Of a stretch of DNA of 64,000 bases, positions 8,044 to 15,250 are shown in pieces (position 1 is the stretch's first letter; every line of letters starts with the position of its first letter). The notes beneath the pieces are model-generated. The model had not been told where the DNA came from, searched no databases, and saw nothing but the letters and a program-made list of their open reading frames with translations. The stretch is from Caulobacteraceae bacterium (GTDB lineage Bacteria > Pseudomonadota > Alphaproteobacteria > Caulobacterales > Caulobacteraceae): NCBI GenBank assembly GCA_031291645.1, contig JARLIQ010000047.1:1-64000 (forward strand), given 5' to 3'. The position numbers and the translations under genes were made by a program.

Positions 8044-8167
8044 CCGGCGATCTGTAAAGCCGACTGGGCAATCTGACCAGCCGCAGTGGCCGATATCGGC
8101 AGGTTGGACCTACGAATCGGCGAAGCCGGACCGCATCCTGGCCGCCCAGGGCGGACGGAGGCGGACC

Positions 8168-9268
8168 ATGAAATCCATATTGTTGATCGGCGCGGGCAAG
8201 ATCGGCTCGATGGCCGCCGAGCTTCTGGCCCGCAGCGGCGACTACCGCGTCACCCTGGCCGACCGCAGCGCCGAGCAGCTGGCCGGCGCGCCCAAGCTGG
8301 CCGCCGTCGAGACCCTGGTCCTGGACGTGGGCGACGAGGCGGCCCTGGCGCAGGCCCTGGCCGGCAAGTTCGCGGTGCTGAGCGCCGCGCCCTACCAGCT
8401 GACCGCCGCCATCGCCCGCGGCGCGGCCAAGGCCAAGGTCCACTACCTGGACCTCACCGAGGACGTCGCCTCGACCCGGATCGTCAAGGCGCTCGCCGCC
8501 GAGGCCGAGACGGTGTTCGCGCCCCAGTGCGGCCTTGCGCCCGGCTTCATCACCATCGTGGCCAACGACCTGGCCAGCCGGTTCGACACCCTGCAGGACG
8601 TGCGCCTGCGCGTCGGCGCCCTGCCCCGCTATCCCTCCAACGCCCTGAACTACAATCTCACCTGGTCGACCGACGGGGTGATCAATGAATACTGCGAGCC
8701 GTGCGAGGCGATCGTCGACGGCCAGTCGCGCGAGACGCCGGCCCTGGAAGAGCTGGAGGAGTTCTCGCTCGACGGGGTCACCTACGAGGCGTTCAACACC
8801 TCCGGCGGCGTCGGCACCCTGTGCGAGAGCCTGGTCGGCAAGGTGCGCAACCTGAACTATCGCACCATCCGCTATCCGGGCCACGCGGCGATCATGCGCG
8901 CGCTGCTGAACGACCTGGGCCTGCGCCACCGCCGCGAGGTGCTGAAGGACATCCTGGAGAACGCCCTGCCGACCACCCTGCAGGACGTGGTCATCGTCTT
9001 CGTCACCGTCAGCGGCACGCAAGGCGGCCGGCTGGTCCAGGAGACCTACGCCAACAAGATCTACGCCCAGCCCCTGGCCGGAACGATGAAGAGCGCGATC
9101 CAGATCACCACGGCGGGCGCGGCCTGCGCGGTGCTCGACCTGATCGCTTCGGGCCAGCTCCCCGACCGCGGTTTCCTGCGCCAGGAAGACATTCCGCTCG
9201 AGCTCTTCCTGCAAAACCGCTTCGGTCGCTGCTACGCTGTCGACGAAGCCCACGCCCGCTCCGCCTGA
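8168..9268 (+). CDS. Saccharopine dehydrogenase family protein, probable lysine catabolism
   Basis: A 366-residue NAD(P)-binding enzyme. It opens with the dinucleotide motif ILLIGAGKIG and the rest matches the saccharopine dehydrogenase C-terminal type (AAPYQLTAAIARGAAKAK, HYLDLTEDVAS, FAPQCGLAPGFI). In the known pathway this enzyme releases glutamate and aminoadipate semialdehyde from saccharopine. The gene just downstream is an ALDH7-type aminoadipate semialdehyde dehydrogenase, which strongly supports that role. The ATG at 8168 follows GGAGG at good spacing; the longer track ORF runs into the divergent regulator region and is rejected. No lysine-ketoglutarate reductase domain is fused or adjacent, so the first step must be encoded elsewhere or the substrate differs. 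Confidence 0.87.
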   Translation: MKSILLIGAGKIGSMAAELLARSGDYRVTLADRSAEQLAGAPKLAAVETLVLDVGDEAALAQALAGKFAVLSAAPYQLTAAIARGAAKAKVHYLDLTEDVASTRIVKALAAEAETVFAPQCGLAPGFITIVANDLASRFDTLQDVRLRVGALPRYPSNALNYNLTWSTDGVINEYCEPCEAIVDGQSRETPALEELEEFSLDGVTYEAFNTSGGVGTLCESLVGKVRNLNYRTIRYPGHAAIMRALLNDLGLRHRREVLKDILENALPTTLQDVVIVFVTVSGTQGGRLVQETYANKIYAQPLAGTMKSAIQITTAGAACAVLDLIASGQLPDRGFLRQEDIPLELFLQNRFGRCYAVDEAHARSA

Positions 9269-9293
9269 GCCCCAGACCGTCCGGAAGCCTGCG

Positions 9294-10817
9294 ATGAACG
9301 CCCCGTTCCAACCCTCCCCGCTCGCCGCCGAGGTCCGCGACCTCCTGGTCCGCCTCGGCGTCGCCCCCGACCAGATCGAGGGCGGCCGCCTGCTGGCGCA
9401 TTCGCCGATCAGCGGCGAACTCGTCGCCGAGGTGCGCGAACACGCCCTGCCCGAGGCCGAGGCGGTGATCGCCCGGGCCCACGCCGCCTACCTGGCCTGG
9501 CGCAAGGTCCCCGCGCCGCGCCGCGGCGAGCTGGTGCGGCTGTTCGGCGAGGAGCTGCGCGCGGCCAAGGCCGACCTCGGCCGGCTGGTGACGCTGGAGG
9601 CCGGCAAGATCCTCTCCGAGGGCCTCGGCGAAGTGCAGGAGATGATCGACATCTGCGACTACGCCGTGGGCCTGTCGCGCCAGCTGTTCGGCCTGACCAT
9701 CGCCTCCGAGCGGCCCGAACACCGGATGATGGAGACCTGGAGGCCCCTGGGCGTGGTGGGCGTGATCTCGGCTTTCAACTTCCCGGTCGCGGTCTGGTCG
9801 TGGAACGCGGCCCTGGCGCTGGTCTGCGGCGACGCCGTGGTCTGGAAGCCGTCCGAGAAGACACCGCTCACCGCCCTGGCCGTCCAGGCCCTGTTCGAGC
9901 GCGCGGCGGCCCGTTTCGGGGATGCGCCGGCGGGGCTCTCCAGCCTGCTGATCGGCGGACGCGACGTCGGCGAGGCCCTGGTCGACCATCCGGGCGTGCC
10001 CCTGGTCTCGGCCACCGGCTCGACCGCCATGGGCCGGGCCGTAGGCCCGCGCCTGGCCCTGCGTTTCGCCCGCGGCCTGCTGGAGCTGGGCGGCAACAAC
10101 GCCGCCATCGTCTGCCCGTCCGCCGACCTGGACCTGACCCTGCGCGCCGTGGCCTTCGCCGCCATGGGCACCGCCGGCCAGCGCTGCACGACCCTGCGCC
10201 GCCTGATCGTGCACGAGGACGTCTACGACACCCTCGTTCCCCGGCTGAAGGCCGCCTACGCCTCGGTCCGGATCGGCGATCCGCGCGATCCCAAGACCCT
10301 GGTCGGGCCGCTGATCGACGCCGACGCCCTGGCCGCCATGCAACTGGCGCTGTCCCACGCCAAGGCCGCCGGCGGCGGCGTGTGCGGCGGCGAGCCGGTC
10401 GAAGGCCTCGGCGGCGCCTACGCCCGCCCGGCCCTGGTCGAGATGACGGGCCAGGCCGAGGTCGTCCGGCGCGAAACCTTCGCGCCCATCCTCTACGTCA
10501 TGCGCTACCGCGACCTGGACCAGGCCATCGCCCTGCAGAACGACACGCCCCAGGGCCTGTCGTCCTCGATCTTCACCCGCGACATCGGGGAGGCGGAACT
10601 GTTCCTGTCGTCGGAGGGCTCGGACTGCGGCATCGCCAACGTCAACATCGGCCCCTCGGGCGCGGAGATCGGCGGGGCCTTCGGCGGCGAGAAGGAGACC
10701 GGCGGCGGCCGCGAAGCCGGCTCGGACAGCTGGAAGACCTACATGCGCCGCGCGACCAACACCATCAACTACGGCAAGACCCTGCCCCTCGCCCAGGGCG
10801 TGACCTTCGAGGTCTAG
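9294..10817 (+). CDS. amaB: L-aminoadipate-semialdehyde dehydrogenase (ALDH7 family)
   Basis: A 507-residue aldehyde dehydrogenase. It shows the cofactor-region motif GVISAFNFPVAVWSWNAALA near residue 160, the general-base glutamate in LELGGNNA near residue 262, and the catalytic cysteine in TAGQRCTTLRR near residue 296. The GPSGAEIGGAFGGEKETGGG region is characteristic of ALDH7 (antiquitin/AmaB/Pcd). It would oxidise aminoadipate semialdehyde to aminoadipate with NAD. It is 25 bases downstream of the saccharopine dehydrogenase-like gene and probably cotranscribed under the divergent Lrp-type regulator. The gene symbol rests on family plus context. Confidence 0.9.
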   Translation: MNAPFQPSPLAAEVRDLLVRLGVAPDQIEGGRLLAHSPISGELVAEVREHALPEAEAVIARAHAAYLAWRKVPAPRRGELVRLFGEELRAAKADLGRLVTLEAGKILSEGLGEVQEMIDICDYAVGLSRQLFGLTIASERPEHRMMETWRPLGVVGVISAFNFPVAVWSWNAALALVCGDAVVWKPSEKTPLTALAVQALFERAAARFGDAPAGLSSLLIGGRDVGEALVDHPGVPLVSATGSTAMGRAVGPRLALRFARGLLELGGNNAAIVCPSADLDLTLRAVAFAAMGTAGQRCTTLRRLIVHEDVYDTLVPRLKAAYASVRIGDPRDPKTLVGPLIDADALAAMQLALSHAKAAGGGVCGGEPVEGLGGAYARPALVEMTGQAEVVRRETFAPILYVMRYRDLDQAIALQNDTPQGLSSSIFTRDIGEAELFLSSEGSDCGIANVNIGPSGAEIGGAFGGEKETGGGREAGSDSWKTYMRRATNTINYGKTLPLAQGVTFEV

Positions 10818-10828
10818 GACCCGGCCCG

Positions 10829-10847
10829 GGCCGCCGCGAGGGCGGCC
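10829..10847. terminator. GC-rich hairpin between convergent genes
   Basis: GGCCGCC-GCGAG-GGCGGCC forms a perfect 7-bp stem with a 5-base loop, 11 bases after the ALDH7 stop and 24 bases before the convergent methyltransferase stop. There is no T-run, so termination is plausible but not typical. Confidence 0.4.
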
Positions 10848-10871
10848 ATCCGACGGGGTTGAGGTCTCCGG

Positions 10872-11795
10872 TCAGTTCCTTTGGGCGATCACGTACATCA
10901 TCGCCGCGTCCAAGGTGTTTCGTCTTGCGAGGCGCGCATACAGGGGATTCACCAGCCTGCGCAGCGGAAACAGCGCGAATCCTCGCCCTTCCTCCGACGC
11001 CAGTTCCTGCTCCAGGTTGAATTTTCTCACGCCCCGCCGGCCCCGCGAAAGCCGCTGCACAGCCATGCGGGCCTGGTACTCCCAAGGGGTGTACGAGGCC
11101 TCGGCGCGGATGGAAAACGCCCCCGTCATCGTGCAGAGGCGCCTCAGGGAGTCCGGCCCGAACAGGCTGATGTGCTGGTGAGGTATCCATTTCGGAAAGC
11201 CTTCGCCCATTACACGGACAGGGTTGCTTTCGAAATTGTCGGTGCCGACCACTAGGTATCCGCCCGCCTTGAGCATGTCAGCCGCGCGGCCAAGCAATGC
11301 TCGCGGATCCTTCAGGTGCTCGACGACCTCAAACAGGGAAATGACGTCGAATTTGCTTCCGGCCGGGACATCGTCCAGATCCCTGACGGTTTTGACCCCT
11401 AGCGACTCGTTGGCGAACTTCCGCTCCGCATTGGATAGTTCCACGCCCGTGACATTCATTCCAAGCTTGTCGCGCGCCCTGTCCAACAGGAAGCCAAACC
11501 CAGAGCCAATATCCAACAACGCGCGCCCGTTGATCGGCGGCTTTATCGTTTTCAATATATTGACATTCATATCGGCGTTGATCTGCTGCCCCTGCCGATG
11601 TCGCAGGCCCGCGTAGCCGTTCGCGTAATAATCAAGGCAGATGGCGTCTGGAATAACTTCCACAACATAAATGAAGCGGCACGATGCGCATCTGACGATA
11701 TGGAATCCATCCAGCTCTACAAGCGGATCGTGTCGCCGTTCGTCACAGAGCGGGCATTTATCACGATGATCCAATATCGATCTATCGAAGGCCAT
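10872..11795 (-). CDS. Class I SAM-dependent methyltransferase with N-terminal zinc-ribbon motif
   Basis: A 307-residue protein. The N-terminus has paired cysteines, CPLC near residue 15 and CASC near residue 36, as in the zinc-ribbon methyltransferases of polysaccharide and sugar-modification clusters. The SAM-binding glycine motif LLDIGSGFGFLL is near residue 94, the acidic post-II stretch FDVISLFEVVEHLKDP near residue 150, and GGYLVVGTDNFES follows. Codon use is clearly less GC-biased than in neighbours (for example runs such as TCAATATATTGACATTC), and the upstream gap is also AT-richer. Recent acquisition is likely. No glycosyltransferase lies nearby, so the substrate is unknown. Confidence 0.85.
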   Translation of the reverse strand: MAFDRSILDHRDKCPLCDERRHDPLVELDGFHIVRCASCRFIYVVEVIPDAICLDYYANGYAGLRHRQGQQINADMNVNILKTIKPPINGRALLDIGSGFGFLLDRARDKLGMNVTGVELSNAERKFANESLGVKTVRDLDDVPAGSKFDVISLFEVVEHLKDPRALLGRAADMLKAGGYLVVGTDNFESNPVRVMGEGFPKWIPHQHISLFGPDSLRRLCTMTGAFSIRAEASYTPWEYQARMAVQRLSRGRRGVRKFNLEQELASEEGRGFALFPLRRLVNPLYARLARRNTLDAAMMYVIAQRN

Positions 11796-12182
11796 CGTTC
11801 AATCCCGCTCTTTGGCGATTTGACGAAACGCGCCTATACGAATGTTCTAATTAACCCTGTAAGCAATTCATCAGCGATGATCACGTTCACGCACGGCTGA
11901 CGCACGAAAAAAAACTAGTTCAGCGCCGGTGAATAATTGGCGAGAACCCTCTGAGGTAGAATTTTTACCAGAAAATCTCGCCGATGACATCCTGTTGACG
12001 CGTGACGATAGAAATATCTCGTCAGCAACCACGCCGTCGGACGCCATCCGGACAACACCATACGGTGCGCTCTCGAATGTGATCCATCATAAGATGATTT
12101 CATCGCCCCCAGGCGGAGGCTCACGAAGGCGCTCGCCTTATCCGTCCTCGATCGACAGGCCGCCTTGCGGTCTGTGGCGGCT
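11796..12182. other. AT-richer intergenic region without a convincing gene
   Basis: These 387 bases between clpP and the methyltransferase are markedly less GC-rich than the surroundings. The short ORFs at 11915-12124 and 11929-12297 lack codon bias and recognisable sequence. The region presumably carries the methyltransferase promoter and may be a leftover of the event that brought it in. I see no tRNA or IS signature. Confidence 0.5.
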
Positions 12183-12791
12183 TCAGGCCCCCGGCTCTTC
12201 CCGGCTTTCGAAGATATCGTCCACCAGGCCCCAGGCCTTGGCCTCCTGGGCGTTCATGAAGTGGTCGCGGTCGAGGGTGCGCTCGACCTCCTCGTAGGTG
12301 CGGTGGCAGTGTTTGGCGTAGAGTTCGTTCAGCCGCCGCTTGGTGACGATGATGTCCTCGGCGTGGCGCTCGATGTCCGAGGCCTGGCCGGAGAAGCCGC
12401 CGGACGGCTGATGCAGGATGATCCGCGCATTGGGGGTGCTGGCGCGCCGGCCGGCCTCCCCGCCCATCAGCAGGAATGCGCCCATCGAGGCCGCCATGCC
12501 CACGCACAGCGTCGCCACCGGGCTGCGGATGTATTGCATCGTGTCGTAGATCGCGAGCCCCGCCGTCACCGACCCGCCGGGCGAGTTGATGTACATCGAG
12601 ATCTCCTTCTTGGGGTTCTCGGCCTCCAGGAACAGCAGCTGCGCGCAGATCAGCGCCGACATGCCGTCCTCGACTGGCCCGTTCAGGAAGATCACCCGCT
12701 CGCGCAACAGCCGCGAGAAGATGTCGAACGCGCGCTCGCCGCGGCTCGACTGCTCGATCACCATCGGCACGAGGTTCATCAGGCCGCCCAT
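12183..12791 (-). CDS. ATP-dependent Clp protease proteolytic subunit, probably a second ClpP
   Basis: A 202-residue serine peptidase that would form the Clp barrel with a AAA+ partner. The nucleophile is in [12 protein letters not shown] near residue 102, the histidine in [16 protein letters not shown] near residue 128, and the third residue in LDRDHFM near residue 176. It also has the [11 protein letters not shown] strand and the [13 protein letters not shown] segment. The ATG at 12791 has a near-perfect ribosome binding site, GGAGGTGATCAA. In alphaproteobacteria the main clpP normally lies beside tig and clpX, which are absent here, so this is probably a paralogue. It overlaps the end of an SRPBCC gene by 13 bases in an arsR-SRPBCC-clpP operon. 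Confidence 0.93.
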   Translation of the reverse strand: MGGLMNLVPMVIEQSSRGERAFDIFSRLLRERVIFLNGPVEDGMSALICAQLLFLEAENPKKEISMYINSPGGSVTAGLAIYDTMQYIRSPVATLCVGMAASMGAFLLMGGEAGRRASTPNARIILHQPSGGFSGQASDIERHAEDIIVTKRRLNELYAKHCHRTYEEVERTLDRDHFMNAQEAKAWGLVDDIFESREEPGA

Positions 12792-13279
12792 TTGATCACC
12801 TCCCCGCTGGACATCTTCGCCCGCCCGTCCCCGCGACGGCGGAGATCGGGCGCCTGTCTGCGGCGCACCGCGCTCATCGTCGAAACACCGGCCCCCTGGC
12901 CGCGGATCGCGCCCTGCAGCACCACGGGGAAGCCGTCGTGCACCAGCCTCAGCCGCGTGCCGCCCTCCGCCGTCGGCTCCAGCACCCAGGTGACCACGGT
13001 GTCGAGCGCCGCCGCCTCGCCGGGCGCGGTCGCGCGCCAGCGGTAGCTGAGCATCCGGCCGGGCTCGGCTTCCAGCACCTCGCAGGCGATCGGCGCCTCG
13101 CCGACCGGCCCGTCCGGGCGCACGGTGAAGCACCGGCCGACCTTGGCCTCGATGTCGCTGGCGCCCAGCCAGCGGGCCATCAATTCAGGCTCGGTCAGGG
13201 CGCGCCAGACCAGGTCCGGCGGCGCGTCGAGCGCCGCCTCCAGGATGATCGGCCGGGTTGGCGCGGCGGCGTCGGTCAT
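12779..13279 (-). CDS. SRPBCC (AHSA1/START-like) domain protein with unusual C-terminus
   Basis: A 166-residue protein. The first 115 residues are a typical Activator-of-Hsp90-like/SRPBCC fold ([48 protein letters not shown]). Proteins of this type commonly sit beside an ArsR regulator and probably bind a hydrophobic ligand. The usual amphipathic closing helix with a GW motif is missing. Instead there is a basic tail ([20 protein letters not shown]) whose last 13 bases overlap the clpP start and contain its ribosome binding site. The tail may have arisen by loss of the original end when clpP joined the operon; that is inference. ATGA overlap with arsR. Confidence 0.85.
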   Translation of the reverse strand: MTDAAAPTRPIILEAALDAPPDLVWRALTEPELMARWLGASDIEAKVGRCFTVRPDGPVGEAPIACEVLEAEPGRMLSYRWRATAPGEAAALDTVVTWVLEPTAEGGTRLRLVHDGFPVVLQGAIRGQGAGVSTMSAVRRRQAPDLRRRGDGRAKMSSGEVIKWAA

Positions 13280-13617
13280 GGCTTGATGTCCTTCAGCACG
13301 TCCTTCAGGCGGTCGATCCGCTCAGGCCAGAAGGCGCGGTAGCGATCGATCCAGTCGATCAGCGGCGCGAGCCCCTGGGGCTCGGCCCGGTAGTAGGCGA
13401 ACCGCCCTTCCCGCCGCTCGGCCACCAGCCCGGCGCCGCGCAGGGCCGCCAGGTGCTGGGAGATGGCCGGCTGGGAGACCGAGAAGCCGGCCTTCAGCTC
13501 GCTGACGCTCATCTCGCGGCGGGCGAGCTGCTCGAACACCGCGCGGCGGGTGGGATCGGCCAGGGCTCGCAGGATGTCGGCTTCCAAGATGGCCTCGTCG
13601 AAATCGAATAAGTCCAT
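13276..13617 (-). CDS. ArsR/SmtB family winged-helix regulator
   Basis: A 113-residue regulator with the ArsR core (ILRALADPTRRAVFEQLARR, then SVSQPAISQHLAALRGAGLV) and a wing with RFAYYRAEP. The metal-binding ELCVCDL motif of arsenic/zinc sensors is absent; it belongs to the SRPBCC-associated, non-metal type. The start at 13617 has no ribosome binding site and lies inside an inverted repeat. This suggests a leaderless or very short-leader transcript with autorepression. It overlaps the SRPBCC gene as ATGA and leads the arsR-SRPBCC-clpP operon. The longer track ORF crosses into the divergent SDR and is rejected. Confidence 0.9.
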   Translation of the reverse strand: MDLFDFDEAILEADILRALADPTRRAVFEQLARREMSVSELKAGFSVSQPAISQHLAALRGAGLVAERREGRFAYYRAEPQGLAPLIDWIDRYRAFWPERIDRLKDVLKDIKP

Positions 13618-13623
13618 ACTTAT
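13608..13623. promoter_or_regulatory. Inverted repeat spanning the arsR start codon, probable operator
   Basis: ATAAGT-CCAT-ACTTAT is a perfect 6-4-6 inverted repeat in otherwise GC-rich DNA. The central CCAT contains the complement of the arsR start codon. AT-rich 6-bp arms suit ArsR-family binding; here binding would block transcription start directly. Confidence 0.55.
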
Positions 13624-13719
13624 GCAATGAACGCCCGGTTGGCAAGCCGCCGCCGCGGCGGATAGAGACGTCGCCGTACGGGCGCGTCCAGACGCCCAGC
13701 CGAGACGGGAACACGCGCC

Positions 13720-14496
13720 ATGACCGCAACGCCGCCCTTCGACCTCACCGGCCGCGCGGCCCTGGTCACCGGCGCCTCCTCCGGCATCGGCCGGCGCCTG
13801 GCGCTGGGCCTGGCCCGAGCCGGGGCCAAGGTCGCGGTCGCGGCGCGGCGGACGGATCGGCTGGACGCACTCACGGCCGAGATCGCGGCGGCTGGCGGAA
13901 CGGCGCTGGCCATCGCCATGGACGTCGCCGACGAGGCCTCGGTGATCGCCGGCTTCGACGCCGCCGAGGCGTCGCTGGGACCCGTGGACACCGTCTACGC
14001 CAACGCCGGGATGAACCTGGAGGGCCTGGCGCTGGATCTGGAGGTCGAGGCCTTCGACCAGATGGTCTCGGTCAATTTCCGCGGCGTCTTCCTGACCGCG
14101 CGCGAGGGGGCGCGGCGGATGATCCGCGCCGGATCGCGCGACAGCGGCCGCGGGCGGGTCGTCATCGTCTCGTCGATCGGCGCCCACACCGTGCTGCCGG
14201 GCCTGGCGACCTACTGCGCGACCAAGGCCGGCGCGGCCATGCTGGGCCGCAGCCTGGCCCGCGAATGGGCGCGCCAGGGGATCAACGTCAACGTGGTCTG
14301 CCCGGGCTTCATCGAGACGGAGTTGAACCGCGACTGGTTCGCCACCGAGGGCGGCCAGCGGCAGATCCAGGGCTTCCCCCGCCGCCGGCTGATGGTCGAG
14401 GCCGACCTCGACCCCATGCTGCTCTACCTGGGCTCGGACGCGGCGCGCGCGGTCACCGGCTCGGTCTTCACCCTGGACGACGGCCAGTCGCTGTAG
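13720..14496 (+). CDS. Short-chain dehydrogenase/reductase (SDR, classical)
   Basis: A 258-residue classical SDR. It has the cofactor motif TGASSGIG near residue 18, the NAG of YANAGMN near residue 93, the serine in VIVSSIGAH near residue 149 and the catalytic YCATK near residue 167. The tail ends in VTGSVFTLDDGQSL, as is usual for the FabG/glucose-dehydrogenase-like group. It probably oxidises or reduces a small alcohol or ketone with NAD(P); the substrate is unknown. It is divergent from arsR across 102 bases and followed 67 bases later by a ParB-like gene. There is no sign that these share a pathway. Confidence 0.9.
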   Translation: MTATPPFDLTGRAALVTGASSGIGRRLALGLARAGAKVAVAARRTDRLDALTAEIAAAGGTALAIAMDVADEASVIAGFDAAEASLGPVDTVYANAGMNLEGLALDLEVEAFDQMVSVNFRGVFLTAREGARRMIRAGSRDSGRGRVVIVSSIGAHTVLPGLATYCATKAGAAMLGRSLAREWARQGINVNVVCPGFIETELNRDWFATEGGQRQIQGFPRRRLMVEADLDPMLLYLGSDAARAVTGSVFTLDDGQSL

Positions 14497-14563
14497 CGCC
14501 GTCGCTTGCCGGCTGCGGGCGCGAGCCTAAAGTCCCGGTCGTTCACCCGTCCAGGACAGCGTC

Positions 14564-15178
14564 ATGACCATCCGCGAGCCCCTGCTCAACCCCGTCGCGA
14601 TCGAGAGCCTGCGCCCGACGCAGATGACCGTCGGCTTCCGCGAGGTGTCCGAGAAGCGCCGGCTCTGGCGCGAAAGGCCCGGCGACAAGGGCGCGGTCTT
14701 CCTGGGCCACCACATGATCCCGGTGCTGCTGGGCCCCAAGGAGCGCCACTATGTGATCGACCATCACCACCTGGTGCGCGCGCTGCACGACGAGGGCGTG
14801 CAGGACATACTGGTCAACGTGGTGGCCGACCTGCGCACGCTGAAGCGGGAGGAGTTCTGGGTCCTGGCCGACAATCGCGGCTGGTGCCACCCCTACGACG
14901 AGCACGGCGAACGGCGCGGTTTCGACGCCATCCCGACCTCGATCGCCAAGCTGAAGGACGACCCGTTCCGCAGCCTGGCGGGCGAACTGCGGCGCACCGG
15001 CGGCTTCGCCAAGGACACCACGCCGTTCAGCGAATTCATCTGGGCCGACTTCCTGCGCCGCCGGATCAAGCGCACGACGGTCGAGGACGACTTTCCCCGT
15101 GCGATCGCCCGCGCCATCGCCCTGGCCAGAAGCCCGGACGCGAACCATCTGCCCGGCTGGTGCGGTCCGACGGAGTGA
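14564..15178 (+). CDS. ParB-like nuclease domain protein (ParBc_2 type)
   Basis: A 204-residue protein resembling the stand-alone putative ParB-like nuclease family. It has IESLRPTQMTVGFREVSEK at residues 13-31, the conserved GHHMIPVLLGPKERHYVIDHHH at residues 45-66, and a tail with FIWADFLRRRI. There is no helix-turn-helix or dimerisation domain as in chromosomal ParB. Partition activity is therefore unlikely despite frequent annotation as such. The histidine-rich DHHH stretch could bind metal. It ends before a strong hairpin and faces the TonB-dependent receptor gene. Biological role unknown. Confidence 0.75.
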   Translation: MTIREPLLNPVAIESLRPTQMTVGFREVSEKRRLWRERPGDKGAVFLGHHMIPVLLGPKERHYVIDHHHLVRALHDEGVQDILVNVVADLRTLKREEFWVLADNRGWCHPYDEHGERRGFDAIPTSIAKLKDDPFRSLAGELRRTGGFAKDTTPFSEFIWADFLRRRIKRTTVEDDFPRAIARAIALARSPDANHLPGWCGPTE

Positions 15179-15196
15179 TCCGCAGTCCAAAAGGAA

Positions 15197-15226
15197 GGGC
15201 GGCGAAGCCTTCCGACCTCGCCGCCC
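15197..15226 (-). terminator. Rho-independent-like terminator of the TonB-dependent receptor gene
   Basis: A 9-bp stem (GGGCGGCGA / TCGCCGCCC) with a 12-base loop lies 25 bases past the receptor stop. Read on the minus strand it is followed by TTCCTTTTGG, a modest T-rich run. Confidence 0.6.
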
Positions 15227-15250
15227 CGAAGGTGCGTTCCAGGTTGGATC

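Noticed and set aside
11915-12124. 69-residue minus-strand ORF in the AT-richer gap
   Set aside because: No coding bias, no ribosome binding site and no recognisable sequence.
12779-13279. Possible frameshift in the SRPBCC gene
   Set aside because: I read the other frames for a normal closing helix with a GW motif and found none, so the unusual tail is reported as divergence rather than a frameshift.
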